A DNA stretch of 64,000 nucleotides, taken from assembly GCF_001513975.1 (NCBI RefSeq), contig NZ_KQ947986.1:62001-126000 (forward strand), read 5' to 3'. The notes under the pieces are model-generated. The model was given only the letters and a program-made list of their open reading frames with translations, was not told where the DNA came from and ran no database searches. Origin of the DNA: Streptomyces curacoi. Lineage in GTDB: Bacteria; Actinomycetota; Actinomycetes; Streptomycetales; Streptomycetaceae. The position numbers and the translations under genes are program-made. This document shows positions 27,978-36,758 of this stretch, in pieces. Every line of letters starts with the position of its first letter. Position 1 is the first letter of the stretch.

Positions 27978-28023
27978 CGAAAGCTGTGACACCGGCCCTC
28001 CGAAAGCTGTGACACCGGCCCTC
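27978..28023. repeat. perfect 23-bp tandem duplication in a divergent promoter region
   Basis: Positions 27978-28000 and 28001-28023 are identical; each unit contains AAGCTGTGACACCGG. The pair lies between the lipoprotein start (27866) and the proline-rich protein start (28164), a 297-base gap that is otherwise AT-richer than average and shows no gene. It may be a duplicated operator or a recent slippage product. Confidence 0.8.
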
Positions 28024-28163
28024 TCGCCCCGCACGCGCGTGCGCCTCGCCGGTTACGCGCAAGCCCCCTGATCAAACCTTTCGTGAGCCATCCGTCGCCC
28101 GTTCGGGGCAATCCGCCCGCGCTCCGGCGCACGAGAGCGAGCGCTGGGCACAGGATCTTCGTC

Positions 28164-28754
28164 GTGCATGGACTCGAACCGACCCAATCCGCCTTGGCGA
28201 AACGGGCGTTGACGGTGGTGACGCTGACCTGGCTACTGCTGGCGGCACCGGCCGGCGCGGCGGTGGCCGACGTCTGCGCCTACGCCGACACCGGCCCGGA
28301 CGGCACACAGGCGGTGGCGGTCGTCGGCAGCCTCACCTGGCCGACTCCCCCACAGTGCCCGGCGCCGACACCGACCCCCACACCCACCCCGACGCCCACG
28401 CCGACCCCGACGCCGGATCCCCCACCACCGCCACCACCCCCGAAACCCGAGCCCACGCCGAAACCCGAGCCCCCGCCTGTCCCGCCGCCACCGCCCCCGG
28501 CGACGCCGACTCCCCGGCCCGCGCCGCCCCGCCTGCGGCCGGCCCCTCCACCGCCGCCCGCACCCGCCCCGGCCCCCACCCCGGAGAAGTCGGTCAAGCC
28601 CACGCCGAGTCCGTCCATGACACCTGTGCGGTACCCGCCCCACCGCGCCACCTCGCACAAGCGGCCGGCGCACGACGCCCCGTCGCCCCTCACCTTCGTC
28701 CTGCTCATCGCGGCACCGGCGATCGTCGCCGTCGCCGCGCTGCGTCCGCGCTGA
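28164..28754 (+). CDS. secreted or membrane-anchored proline/threonine-rich protein
   Basis: 196 residues from the GTG at 28164 (weak AGGA upstream). The signal peptide is ALTVVTLTWLLLAAPAGAAVA. A short VCAYADTGPDGTQAVAVVGSL segment is followed by a long stalk of TP and P-rich repeats (residues about 68-165, nucleotides 28366-28415 being nearly pure Thr-Pro codons). The C-terminus is a hydrophobic segment LTFVLLIAAPAIVAVAALRPR. This looks like a cell-wall-spanning stalk protein; no sorting motif of LPxTG type is visible. It is followed after 15 bases by a DUF4239 gene on the same strand. Function unknown. Confidence 0.7.
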   Translation: MHGLEPTQSALAKRALTVVTLTWLLLAAPAGAAVADVCAYADTGPDGTQAVAVVGSLTWPTPPQCPAPTPTPTPTPTPTPTPTPDPPPPPPPPKPEPTPKPEPPPVPPPPPPATPTPRPAPPRLRPAPPPPPAPAPAPTPEKSVKPTPSPSMTPVRYPPHRATSHKRPAHDAPSPLTFVLLIAAPAIVAVAALRPR

Positions 28755-28769
28755 ACCTGGAGGCATGTC

Positions 28770-29534
28770 TTGCCGGAATGGCTTGTTCTCACCCTCGCGA
28801 TGCTGGCCGCCTGCGCCGTGGTGGTCCTCATCACCTTCGTACGGCACCGCACGGCCCCCGAGGACGAGGATCCCTCCGAGACCCCGGACGTCATCGAGTA
28901 CATGACGATGTGGATCGGCGTGGTGTACGCCATCGTCCTGGGCCTGGCCATCGCCGGCGTGTGGGAGGGCCGCAGCGCCGCCCAGGACCACGTGCAGGCC
29001 GAGGCGCTGGCGCTGCACGAGATCTCGGAGCGGGTCCGGGTCTATCCGGCCGACGTCCGCGACCGCATCCGGGACGATGTCAACACGTATGTCGGCCACG
29101 TCGTCACCACCGAGTGGAAGACGATGGCCGAGCACGGCGAGGTCACCGAGCGCGGCACCGAGCTCCTGCAGCGCGTCCGCGAGGACGTCACCGACTACGA
29201 GCCCAGGACGGACTTCGAGGCCCAGGCCTACCAGCCGCTCGTCGACCAGGTGACGGCCGCGGACCAGGCGCGCAACGCCCGCGCGAACTCGACCGGGGAG
29301 ACCATGCCGGGTGTGGTGTGGTTCGGGCTGCTGACCGGTGGCGTCGTCACCATCGGCATGGTGTTCGCACTGCAGATCCGGCGTACGACCCGTGAGCTGG
29401 TCCTCGCCGGGCTGTTCTCCGCGCTGATCGCGTTCCTGCTCTTCCTGATCTGGGACTTCGACGCGCCGTACAGCCGTGGCGTCACGGCGTCGGCGGAGCC
29501 GTTCCTGGATCTCTTCCCGCACGTCAAGGGCTGA
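28770..29534 (+). CDS. DUF4239 (bestrophin-like) membrane protein
   Basis: 254 residues from TTG 28770, with GGAGG 6 bases upstream. There are two N-terminal helices (LVLTLAMLAACAVVVLITFV and IVLGLAIAGVWEGRSAA), a long soluble helical region (about 70-170) and two C-terminal helices (VVWFGLLTGGVVTIGMVFAL, LVLAGLFSALIAFLLFLIWDFD). This 2+2 layout and the conserved helix-2 sequence match DUF4239 proteins, sometimes annotated as bestrophin-like, whose function is unknown; a channel role is only suggested by fold similarity. It follows the Pro-rich protein and could be co-expressed. Confidence 0.75.
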   Translation: MPEWLVLTLAMLAACAVVVLITFVRHRTAPEDEDPSETPDVIEYMTMWIGVVYAIVLGLAIAGVWEGRSAAQDHVQAEALALHEISERVRVYPADVRDRIRDDVNTYVGHVVTTEWKTMAEHGEVTERGTELLQRVREDVTDYEPRTDFEAQAYQPLVDQVTAADQARNARANSTGETMPGVVWFGLLTGGVVTIGMVFALQIRRTTRELVLAGLFSALIAFLLFLIWDFDAPYSRGVTASAEPFLDLFPHVKG

Positions 29535-29732
29535 CAGGCCCTCAGCCGACGGGCCGCCGGGGGGTGACGGCGATCGCCGCCCATCCCCTGGGCGGCCCAT
29601 GTGTCTGCCCCATTCGCCCGACAGCGATCGCGCGGGTGTGCGCGTCTTCCTAGCGTTTCGGTCATCGAGGTGCATGTCCGGCGCGAGCGGAACAGGTCCG
29701 CAGCTGCTCCTCGGGGATCCGGAGGAAACACC

Positions 29733-30242
29733 ATGCGCGCGATACCCGCCGCGTCGGCCGCCCTGCTGGGCGTCGGCGCCCTCGTCATGACCGCCCCCGC
29801 CGCCCAGGCGCACGGCGACACCTCCGGTTTCCGGGGCAGTGTGCTGCCCGCCGTCATCGCGGCCGGCGGTCAGGTCACGCTGCGGGCGACCGGCTGCGAG
29901 CAGAGCGTGACCGTCTCGTCGGCGGTCTTCGACACGGTCACCGTTCCCCGGGGGCGGACGACGGCCGGGGTCAGGGTCGACCGGGACGCCGAACCGGGCG
30001 CCGTGCACGAGGTGTCGTTCTACTGCGGCACCTTCTGGCAGAGCGTCGACCTCACCGTCGCCGGCGGCCGGCCCGTCACCGCGGATCACCCTCGACGGGG
30101 TGTGCACGCGGGTGAGGGCGGCAGCCTCGCCGGGCTGAACCTGAAGGAGATCGGACTGGGCGCCGCGCTCGTCGTGGCCTCGCTCGGAACGGCGTACCAG
30201 CTCTCCCGGCAGCGCGCCGACGAGGACGGCGACGGCACCTGA
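29733..30242 (+). CDS. small secreted protein with C-terminal membrane anchor
   Basis: 169 residues behind GGAGGAAA. The signal peptide is MRAIPAASAALLGVGALVMTAPAAQAHG. The mature domain is an Ig-like beta domain with two cysteines (ATGCEQSVTVSSAVF, EVSFYCGTFWQSVDL) that probably form a disulfide. The C-terminal helix (IGLGAALVVASLGTAYQL) is followed by charged residues. The gene to the right on the other strand (30365-30853) encodes a protein of the same plan, so they are paralogues facing each other. No canonical sortase motif precedes the anchor. Function unknown; a surface role is inferred. Confidence 0.7.
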   Translation: MRAIPAASAALLGVGALVMTAPAAQAHGDTSGFRGSVLPAVIAAGGQVTLRATGCEQSVTVSSAVFDTVTVPRGRTTAGVRVDRDAEPGAVHEVSFYCGTFWQSVDLTVAGGRPVTADHPRRGVHAGEGGSLAGLNLKEIGLGAALVVASLGTAYQLSRQRADEDGDGT

Positions 30243-30289
30243 CACCACGGCCCGGCGTACGGGGCTTCGCCCGGCCCATCCGTACAGGT

Positions 30290-30325
30290 CTTCGCCCCGA
30301 TCCCCACGTGGGGGCCGGGGCGAAG
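30290..30325. terminator. bidirectional terminator between convergent surface-protein genes
   Basis: CTTCGCCCCGATCCCCAC pairs with GTGGGGGCCGGGGCGAAG (16 of 18 pairs) around a central CACGTG, giving a long compact hairpin between the stops at 30242 and 30365. Confidence 0.8.
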
Positions 30326-30364
30326 GCCGGTGAGCGTGCGACCGGTAGGGCGAAGGGCAGCAGG

Positions 30365-30853
30365 TCAGGTCCGCTTCTCCGCTCGCCGCCGCATCCAGAA
30401 GACCCCGCCACCGATGACGGCCACGGCAATGAGCCCACCTCCGATGGCCATGTCCGTCGGGGTCGCCCCCGTGGAACTGCTGCCGCCGAGGCCGCCGCGG
30501 ACGCCGCCGATGACGGTGAAGGCGTTCGGGTTCGTCAGGGTCCTGCCGCCGCAGTTGACCGTGATGCTGTGCGCACCCGGCCTCGCGTGGCGGCTGACCG
30601 TCGCCGTTCCCTTCGCCGTGCTGCCGCCGACCGGGGTCAGCGGCGTGGACCCGAACGCGTCCGAGGTCGCGGTGCCGCCGTGCGGGCAGCCGTCGACGGT
30701 GATGGTCAGCTGCCCGCCGCGGGCGATGACGCTGGGCAGGGCGACGATGTTGCTCGGTCCGAGCATGCCGTCCCGGGCGACGGCCGCCGGGGCGGCGAGG
30801 CCGAGAGCGGCGACCGCGGTGGCAGCGGCCGCCAGGGCTCGTGTAGTGCGCAT
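30365..30853 (-). CDS. small secreted protein with C-terminal membrane anchor (paralogue of the facing gene)
   Basis: 162 residues behind GGAGG. The signal peptide is MRTTRALAAAATAVAALGLAAPAAVA. The mature domain has SVIARGGQLTITVDGCPHGGTATSDAF and HSITVNCGGRTL, an Ig-like domain with one Cys pair matching that of the facing paralogue. A Gly/Ser linker leads to a C-terminal helix (MAIGGGLIAVAVIGGGVFWM) and RRRAEKR, a classic membrane-anchor stop signal. The segment before the helix (STGATPTD) is not a clear LPxTG. A class F-like sortase gene is divergently placed 331 bases to the right, which makes wall anchoring worth considering. Confidence 0.7.
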   Translation of the reverse strand: MRTTRALAAAATAVAALGLAAPAAVARDGMLGPSNIVALPSVIARGGQLTITVDGCPHGGTATSDAFGSTPLTPVGGSTAKGTATVSRHARPGAHSITVNCGGRTLTNPNAFTVIGGVRGGLGGSSSTGATPTDMAIGGGLIAVAVIGGGVFWMRRRAEKRT

Positions 30854-31184
30854 GTGATCCTCCGCGGAAGACGCCCCGGGAACCGTTCCCGGTCGATCGG
30901 CGAGAAAGCGCCTCCCAGAAAGACCCTCAGATGCGCTGCGCGAGGCCGCATTTCGGCGATGGTCCGTCCTGGTGAGAGGACACGCCGACCGATGACCCCA
31001 CAATCGGATATTGCCGCAGGTCACGGACCGTCAGAATTTTCCGGTCGGCGGCAACTCGGATGGCGCACCGAAAGGGCCGGGCCCACCCGTTCGTATCTGC
31101 CCCGTCGCCGGTTCCGCGCGCCGGACTTAGCGTTCTCGTATGCGCGAATGGCGTGGCGACGGCCGCGTCGAGAGGGGAAGTGGA

Positions 31185-31847
31185 ATGTCTGGGTCCGAGC
31201 TGGCCGAAGAGGAGGAGCGGCGCAGGAAGCGTGCTCCTTGGGGCGTGATAGCGCTTGTTCTGCTGACCGGTCTCGCACTCATTCGCAACGGCTCGGGGGA
31301 GTTCGACGAGGGGCCGCCGCAGCCCGCGTCGGCCGCCGCCGCGGACAGCCGGCTGCCCAGCGGCGTCTTCGCCGGGATCGCCCAGCCGCTGCCGTACTCC
31401 CTGCCGGACCGGGTCAGCATCCCCTCGATCCAGGTGGACGCGCCGATCATCCCGGTGGGTCTGGACGTGGACGGCTGGGTCGGCGCCCCGCCGCCGGAGG
31501 ACCCCAACCTGGCGGGCTGGTTCACCGGCTCGGTCTCCCCCGGCGAAAAGGGCACATCAGTGCTCGTCGGCCATGTCGACAACCATCAGGGGCCGGCTGT
31601 TTTCTACGGTCTCGGGGCCCTTGAGCGGGGAAATCGCGTCGAGGTCGCCCGCAAGGACGGAAAGACGGCCGTATTCGAGGTCTACGGGGTCGAGGTGTTC
31701 GAGAAGAACAATTTCCCCGGTGACCGGGTCTATGCCTCGAAGGGGAACGCCGAACTGCGGGTCATCACCTGCGGCGGCGGTTTTTCGCAACAGAACGGCT
31801 ATGACGGGAATGTCGTCGCCTTCGCCAGTCTCGTCGAGGTCCGCTGA
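31185..31847 (+). CDS. class F-like sortase
   Basis: 220 residues from the ATG behind GAGGGGAAG. The N-terminal membrane helix is WGVIALVLLTGLALI, then a Pro/Ala linker. The sortase barrel follows (RVSIPSIQVDAPIIPVGLD, LAGWFTGSVSPGEKGTSVLVGHVDN) with His130 in GHVDN and Cys196 in VITCGGGF. The usual catalytic Arg after the Cys cannot be placed with confidence; the segment reads GYDGNVVAFASL, as I remember for many Streptomyces class F enzymes. It should act outside the membrane on surface proteins. Three tandem 17-base repeats begin inside its stop codon region. Confidence 0.85.
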   Translation: MSGSELAEEEERRRKRAPWGVIALVLLTGLALIRNGSGEFDEGPPQPASAAAADSRLPSGVFAGIAQPLPYSLPDRVSIPSIQVDAPIIPVGLDVDGWVGAPPPEDPNLAGWFTGSVSPGEKGTSVLVGHVDNHQGPAVFYGLGALERGNRVEVARKDGKTAVFEVYGVEVFEKNNFPGDRVYASKGNAELRVITCGGGFSQQNGYDGNVVAFASLVEVR

Positions 31848-31894
31848 GGGGTCTTCCCGGCTGAGGGTTCTTCTCGACTGAGGGCTCTTCTCAG
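31844..31894. repeat. three tandem 17-bp repeats at the sortase 3' end
   Basis: Units at 31844-31860, 31861-31877 and 31878-31894 share CTGAGGGNTCTTCNC. The first contains the sortase stop codon (31845-31847). The last unit can fold on itself (CTGAG/CTCAG). The array fills most of the gap to the convergent deacetylase gene and may act as a terminator. Confidence 0.8.
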
Positions 31895-31912
31895 CGCGGC
31901 GGGCGAAAGCCG

Positions 31913-32761
31913 TCAGGTGTCCTGCCGGGCGGGGACGGTGACGTAGTACCCGGCATCCAGCAGCTGGGGCAGATAGGCGCGCAGCGCCCGGACGCTCTGG
32001 GAGCGGTCGCCCCCGGCGTCGTGGGAGAGCACCACGACGCCGGGGGCGGCGCCGTTCTCGACGCGGTCGACGATCCGGTGGGTGCCGGGGGTGGTCCAGT
32101 CGAGGGTGTCGACCGTCCAGGCCAGCGGTTCCATGCCCAGTTCGGCGCCGAACTGGAAGGTGGTGCGGTTCCAGGCGCCGTAGGGCGCGCGGAACCAGGC
32201 GGGGCGTTCGCCGTACGTCTCCTCGATGATGTCGCAGGTGCGCTCCATCTCGGCGTGGATCCGGGCGCGGCTGAGCCGGGTGAGCAGCGGGTGGGACCAG
32301 GTGTGGTTGCCGACGACATGGCCCTCTTCGGCCATCCGTGCCACGAGCTCCTTGCTGTCGGCGACCATCTCGCCGCACACGAAGAACATCGCGCGGACGT
32401 CGTACTCGCGCAGGATGTCCAGGATGTACGGGGTGTAGCGGGGGTCGGGTCCGTCGTCGAAGGTCAGCACCATGGTGCGGCCGCGTCCGGACACACGCAG
32501 GAACGGCTTGTGCCTGACGAGGAGCCGGCGGGGCGCCGCGCGGGGCGGGCCGTACCCCATCAGGGGCTGGAGGCGGTAGGTGGAGGGCTTGAGCGCGCGG
32601 TGCGGCCGCGGGCCCGCGGCCGGGGCGGGCGCCCGGACCGGCTCGTCGCCCGCCAGCGTCTCGAACAGCCCGGCGGCGCCGGCGGCTCCGACGGCGGCGG
32701 CACCGGCGAGCAGCGCGCGGCGCCGGGTGAGCGGACGGGTGGGCAACTGATCCTTCGTCAT
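31913..32761 (-). CDS. exported polysaccharide deacetylase (NodB/CE4)
   Basis: 282 residues. A Tat-type signal (RPLTRRRALLAGAAAVGAAGAAGLF) precedes the CE4 domain: TFDDGPDPRYTPYIL (motif 1, catalytic base and metal Asp), HTWSHPLLTRLS (motif 2, metal His pair), RAPYGAWN (motif 3), DTLDWTTPGT (motif 4) and VVVLSHDAGG (motif 5). It removes N-acetyl or O-acetyl groups from peptidoglycan, chitin or xylan outside the membrane. No strong ribosome-binding site precedes the ATG. It lies between a sortase and lysX, all envelope-related. Confidence 0.87.
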   Translation of the reverse strand: MTKDQLPTRPLTRRRALLAGAAAVGAAGAAGLFETLAGDEPVRAPAPAAGPRPHRALKPSTYRLQPLMGYGPPRAAPRRLLVRHKPFLRVSGRGRTMVLTFDDGPDPRYTPYILDILREYDVRAMFFVCGEMVADSKELVARMAEEGHVVGNHTWSHPLLTRLSRARIHAEMERTCDIIEETYGERPAWFRAPYGAWNRTTFQFGAELGMEPLAWTVDTLDWTTPGTHRIVDRVENGAAPGVVVLSHDAGGDRSQSVRALRAYLPQLLDAGYYVTVPARQDT

Positions 32762-32863
32762 GACTCATCAGTCGCCCGGTGAGGGACCGACGCACCACGA
32801 CGACACCGGTTCGGCGGCAGGAAAACGCCCGAGCGGACCAGCCGTGGCGCCCATGACACCCGG

Positions 32864-35800
32864 TCAGCGGCGGCGCACCAGGGGGAACGGCAGGGTCTCG
32901 CGGATCGTCAGGCCGGTGAGGAACATGACCAGCCGGTCGACGCCGATGCCGAGGCCGCCGGTGGGCGGCATGGCGTACTCCAGGGCGTCGAGGAAGTCCT
33001 CGTCGAGTTCCATCGCCTCGGGGTCTCCCCCGGCGGCGAGCAGGGACTGGGCGGTGAGGCGGCGGCGCTGTTCGACCGGGTCGGTGAGCTCGGAGTAGGC
33101 GGTGCCGAGTTCGGTGCCGAAGGCGACCAGGTCCCAGCGCTCGGCGAGGCGGGGGTCCTGCCGGTGCTGACGGGTGAGCGGGGAGACGTCGGTCGGGAAG
33201 TCCTTGTAGAAGGTGGGCAGCTGGGTGTTCTCCTCAACGAGCCGCTCGTACATCTCCAGCACGATGTCGCCATGGCCGTCGTCGCCCGTGTACGGCACGC
33301 CCGCGCGGTCGCAGTGCCGGTGCAGCCGGAGCAGCTCGGTGTCGGGGCCGATCTCCTCCCCCAGTGCCTCGGAGATCGCGCCGTACACCGTCTTGACCGG
33401 CCACGGCCCGGAGATGTCGTACTCCGTGCCGTCCTTGCGGGCGACCGGCGATCCGAAGGCGGTGGTGGCGGCGCGCTGGACGAGTTCGCGGGTGAGGTCG
33501 AGCATCACGTCGTAGTCGGCGTACGCCTGGTAGGCCTCCAGCATCGTGAACTCGGGGTTGTGCTTGTAGGAGACGCCCTCGTTGCGGAAGGTGCGGCCCA
33601 GCTCGAAGACCTTCTCCAGGCCGCCGACGCACAGCCGCTTCAGATACAGCTCGGGCGCGATACGCAGGTAGAGGTCGAGGTCGTAGGCGTTGATGTGGGT
33701 GTGGAAGGGGCGGGCGTTGGCGCCGCCGTGGATCTGCTGGAGCATCGGCGTCTCGACCTCCAGGAAGCCGCGCTCCAGCAGGCCCTGGCGCAGGGCCTGG
33801 ACGGCGGTGGAGCGGGCGCGGACCACGTCGCGGGCGGCGGGGCTGGAGACCAGGTCGAGGTAGCGCATGCGGACCCTGGCCTCGGGGTCGGCGAGGCCGC
33901 GGCGTTTGTCGGGCAGGGGGCGCAGACACTTGCCGACGAGCTGCCAGGAGGTGACGAAGACGGTCGGTTCGCCCTGGTCGCTGCGGCCGGCCAGGCCGGT
34001 GGCGGTGATGAGGTCGCCGATGTCGGTGTCGGCGGTGAAGCGGTCGAGGGCGGCGCCGGAGTCCTTGCGGGTGAGGGCGAGTTGGTGGTCGCCGGACCAG
34101 TCGCGCAGCACGACGAAGACGATGCCGCCGAAGTCGCGCACCACCATGACGCGGCCGGCGACGGTGACCTGCTCGCCCTCGCGGACCTCGGCGAGGGCGT
34201 GGGTGCGGGCCGGGACGCCCACCGGGTAGGGGTCCACGCCGCCCGCGCGCAGCCGGTCGAGGGTGTGGTGCCGGATGCGGACCTGCTCGGGCAGGCCCGC
34301 ATCCGGCCGGGCGGCCCCGGCCTCGTCCCCTCCGGCGAGGCCGAGCGCCGCCAGCGAGGGCAGTCCTTCGGTGGTCGCGGGACGCGGTCCGTTTCTCGGG
34401 TGCCCCTTTCTGCGGAGCTTGTGCAGGGACGGTACGGAGACGAATCCCTCGGCGATGCCGGACGCGAGTCCGATGCGGGCGAGGGAGGCTGCCTCGCCGT
34501 AGCAGAGGAAGCGCGGGAACCACTGAGGGCGGTACTTGGCGTTGGAGCGGTACAGGGCTTCCAGTTGCCACCACCGGGAGAAGAACAGCAGCAGGCGCCG
34601 CCACAGCCGCAGCACGGGGCCGGCGCCGATGCGGGCGCCCTCCTCGAAGACCGAGCGGAAGACGGCGAAGTTCAACGAGATCCTGCGCACACCCGACTTG
34701 GGCGCCGCCGCGCACAGTTCCGCGATCATGAACTCCATGACGCCGTTGGGGGCGGCGCGGTCACGGCGCATCAGGTCCAGGGAGATGCCGTCCCTGCCCC
34801 AGGGCACGAAGGAGAGCAGGGCGAGCAGCTCGCCGTCCTCGCCGAGGGCCTCCACGAGGAGGCAGTCGCCGTCGGCCGGGTCGCCGAGGCGGTCCAGGGC
34901 CATGGAGAAGCCGCGTTCGGTCTCGGTGTCGCGCCAGGCGTCGGCCTTGTCGATCACCCCCTCCATCTCCGCGTCGGTGAGGGCGGAGTGGCGGCGGATA
35001 CGGCAGTGGGCGCCGGTGCGGCGGACGCGTCGGACGGCCTGCCGGGTAACCCGCATGTCGCGGCCGTCGAGGTCGAAGTCCGGCACGTGCAGGATCGCCT
35101 CGTCGCCGAGCTGGAGGGCGCCGAGTCCGGCGCGCGCGTAGGCGGTGGCGCCTTCCTCCGAGGCGCCCATCGCGGCGGGCACCCAGGCATGTCGGCGGGC
35201 CGCGTCCAGCCAGACGGCGATGGCGTGCGGCCAGGCCTCCCGGTCGCCGACCGGGTCGCCGCTGGCGAGGCACACACCGGCCTCGACGCGGTAGGTGACG
35301 GCGGCCTTGCCGCTGGGTGAGAAGACGACGGCCTTGTCGCGCCGGGTGGCGAAGTAGCCGAGGGAGTCCTGGTCGCCGTAGGCCCCGAGGAGGGCGCGGA
35401 TGCGGGCCTCCTCGTCGTCGTGCAGGGCGGCCTCCATGCGCTGCGAGCGGAACAGTGTCGCGGCGGCGTTCAGCAGGGCGAGCGCGCCGAACAGGCCGAG
35501 CAGGAAGAACAGGGCGCGAGGGGGCCGTCCGTCGAAGGAGGCGCCGGAGACCAGGCCGCCGCACACCCGGTCGGCGGCCCACGCCAGCCGCTCGCCGCGC
35601 GCCAGCGTGCCGGGGAACAGCTCCACCAGCCCCCAGCCGACCAGGACCCCGGCGGCGAGCCCGGCGACCAGGACGCCGAGGGCCCGTCGTACGGCGCCGT
35701 GGCGGGAGGCGGCGTAGAACTCCTTGCGGGCGACGATCAGCAGGATCAGGGCGAGGCCGCACACGATCAGGGATGGGACGGAGTCCGCGTAGTAACCGAG

Positions 35801-36142
35801 CCCCGCGCCGAGGGCGTCGGTCAGCACCAGCAGTCCCAGATAGACGACGACCAGCCACCAGGCGATCTTCTTGCGGGCCGCCGTCGCGGCGGCGAGCAGG
35901 AAGAGGAAGACGGCGTAGGCGAGGTTGGCGCTGACGGGGACGATGAGCTGGTCGAGGGTGCGCACGACCGGGCGGAGCCCGGTGCGCAGCGGCGGGATGA
36001 GGGCCAGCAGGACGCAGAGGAGTCCGAGGGCGCCGAAGAACGTCGCGAAACCCTCCGGCACCCGGCTGAGGAGGCCGTTCCCGGCCGGCCGTATCGGGCC
36101 CCCGGTGTCCTTCGCCGGGGCGGCCTCCACGGTGGCACTCAT
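32864..36142 (-). CDS. lysX: bifunctional lysyl-phosphatidylglycerol synthase / lysyl-tRNA synthetase LysX
   Basis: 1092 residues. The N-terminal third has several membrane helices (about 35-250). Residues about 270-570 form the DUF2156 transferase domain (ATRRDKAVVFSPSGKAAVTYRVEAG, WVPAAMGASEEG, SLDLMRRDRAAPNGVMEFM). A linker leads to an OB fold and class II lysyl-tRNA synthetase core with motif 2 FRNEGVSYKHNPEFTMLE and motif 3 GLGIGVDRLVMFL. Mycobacterial LysX charges tRNA with lysine and moves it to phosphatidylglycerol, reducing membrane negative charge. The fusion is typical of Actinobacteria. A start is chosen at MSATVEAAP; longer in-frame sequence upstream is unlikely to be coding. Confidence 0.92.
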   Translation of the reverse strand: MSATVEAAPAKDTGGPIRPAGNGLLSRVPEGFATFFGALGLLCVLLALIPPLRTGLRPVVRTLDQLIVPVSANLAYAVFLFLLAAATAARKKIAWWLVVVYLGLLVLTDALGAGLGYYADSVPSLIVCGLALILLIVARKEFYAASRHGAVRRALGVLVAGLAAGVLVGWGLVELFPGTLARGERLAWAADRVCGGLVSGASFDGRPPRALFFLLGLFGALALLNAAATLFRSQRMEAALHDDEEARIRALLGAYGDQDSLGYFATRRDKAVVFSPSGKAAVTYRVEAGVCLASGDPVGDREAWPHAIAVWLDAARRHAWVPAAMGASEEGATAYARAGLGALQLGDEAILHVPDFDLDGRDMRVTRQAVRRVRRTGAHCRIRRHSALTDAEMEGVIDKADAWRDTETERGFSMALDRLGDPADGDCLLVEALGEDGELLALLSFVPWGRDGISLDLMRRDRAAPNGVMEFMIAELCAAAPKSGVRRISLNFAVFRSVFEEGARIGAGPVLRLWRRLLLFFSRWWQLEALYRSNAKYRPQWFPRFLCYGEAASLARIGLASGIAEGFVSVPSLHKLRRKGHPRNGPRPATTEGLPSLAALGLAGGDEAGAARPDAGLPEQVRIRHHTLDRLRAGGVDPYPVGVPARTHALAEVREGEQVTVAGRVMVVRDFGGIVFVVLRDWSGDHQLALTRKDSGAALDRFTADTDIGDLITATGLAGRSDQGEPTVFVTSWQLVGKCLRPLPDKRRGLADPEARVRMRYLDLVSSPAARDVVRARSTAVQALRQGLLERGFLEVETPMLQQIHGGANARPFHTHINAYDLDLYLRIAPELYLKRLCVGGLEKVFELGRTFRNEGVSYKHNPEFTMLEAYQAYADYDVMLDLTRELVQRAATTAFGSPVARKDGTEYDISGPWPVKTVYGAISEALGEEIGPDTELLRLHRHCDRAGVPYTGDDGHGDIVLEMYERLVEENTQLPTFYKDFPTDVSPLTRQHRQDPRLAERWDLVAFGTELGTAYSELTDPVEQRRRLTAQSLLAAGGDPEAMELDEDFLDALEYAMPPTGGLGIGVDRLVMFLTGLTIRETLPFPLVRRR

Positions 36143-36230
36143 GTTCCGACTGTAGGAAGCCCCCGGCGTCCTCGCCCGTCGAGCGTCCCGCCCGGCAGCG
36201 GGACCTGCGGTTTCCGATAGCCTCCGTGCC

Positions 36231-36692
36231 GTGACGGAACAGCACTCGCACCGGTTCGAGCGGGGCACCGACGGGCCCAAGGTCATCGTGGTCGGGGTGG
36301 ACGGCTCCGACTCCTCGCTCCGCGCGGCGGCCTACGCCGGAGGTCTGGCCAGACGGCAGCACGCGCTGCTCGCCGTCGTGTACGTGCAGCCGGTGATGGC
36401 GGCGGGAGCGGCCCTCGGGGCGCCGGTCGCGGAGACGGCCGACGCGATCGCCGAGGACCTGATCGCCCAGATCCGGGACGCGACCGAGCGGGTCAAGGGG
36501 ATATTCGACGTCCGCTGGGAGTTCCACACCCTCCGCGGCGACCCCTACAGCGGCCTGGTCCAGGCCGCGGACGACCTGAAGGCCGACGCCGTGGTGGTGG
36601 GCGCCTCGGAACAGGCCGGGCACCGGATCGTCGGTTCCGTCGCGGTGCGGCTGGTGAAGGCCGGGCGGTGGCCGGTGACGGTCGTGCCGTAG
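36231..36692 (+). CDS. universal stress protein (UspA family)
   Basis: 153 residues from a GTG. The core is VIVVGVDGSDSSLRAAAYAGGLARR at 18-42, then AVVYVQPV and a C-terminal ADAVVVGASEQAGHRIVGSVAVRLVKAGRWPVTVVP with the phosphate-loop-like GS. The spacing of the glycine motif is not the textbook ATP-binding one, so nucleotide binding is uncertain. USPs act in the cytoplasm during stress or stationary phase. It is divergent from lysX with an 88-base shared promoter region. Confidence 0.88.
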   Translation: MTEQHSHRFERGTDGPKVIVVGVDGSDSSLRAAAYAGGLARRQHALLAVVYVQPVMAAGAALGAPVAETADAIAEDLIAQIRDATERVKGIFDVRWEFHTLRGDPYSGLVQAADDLKADAVVVGASEQAGHRIVGSVAVRLVKAGRWPVTVVP

Positions 36693-36758
36693 GCCCCGGG
36701 TCGTGGGTCGCCGGTCGGTGTACGGGAGTCGTCGACGAACGCGCCCCGGCGACGGGGC

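Noticed and set aside
28366..28415. Short repeats of CCGACC type resembling a repeat array
   Set aside because: These are in-frame Thr-Pro codons of a proline-rich stalk protein and have no spacer/repeat structure; not CRISPR.
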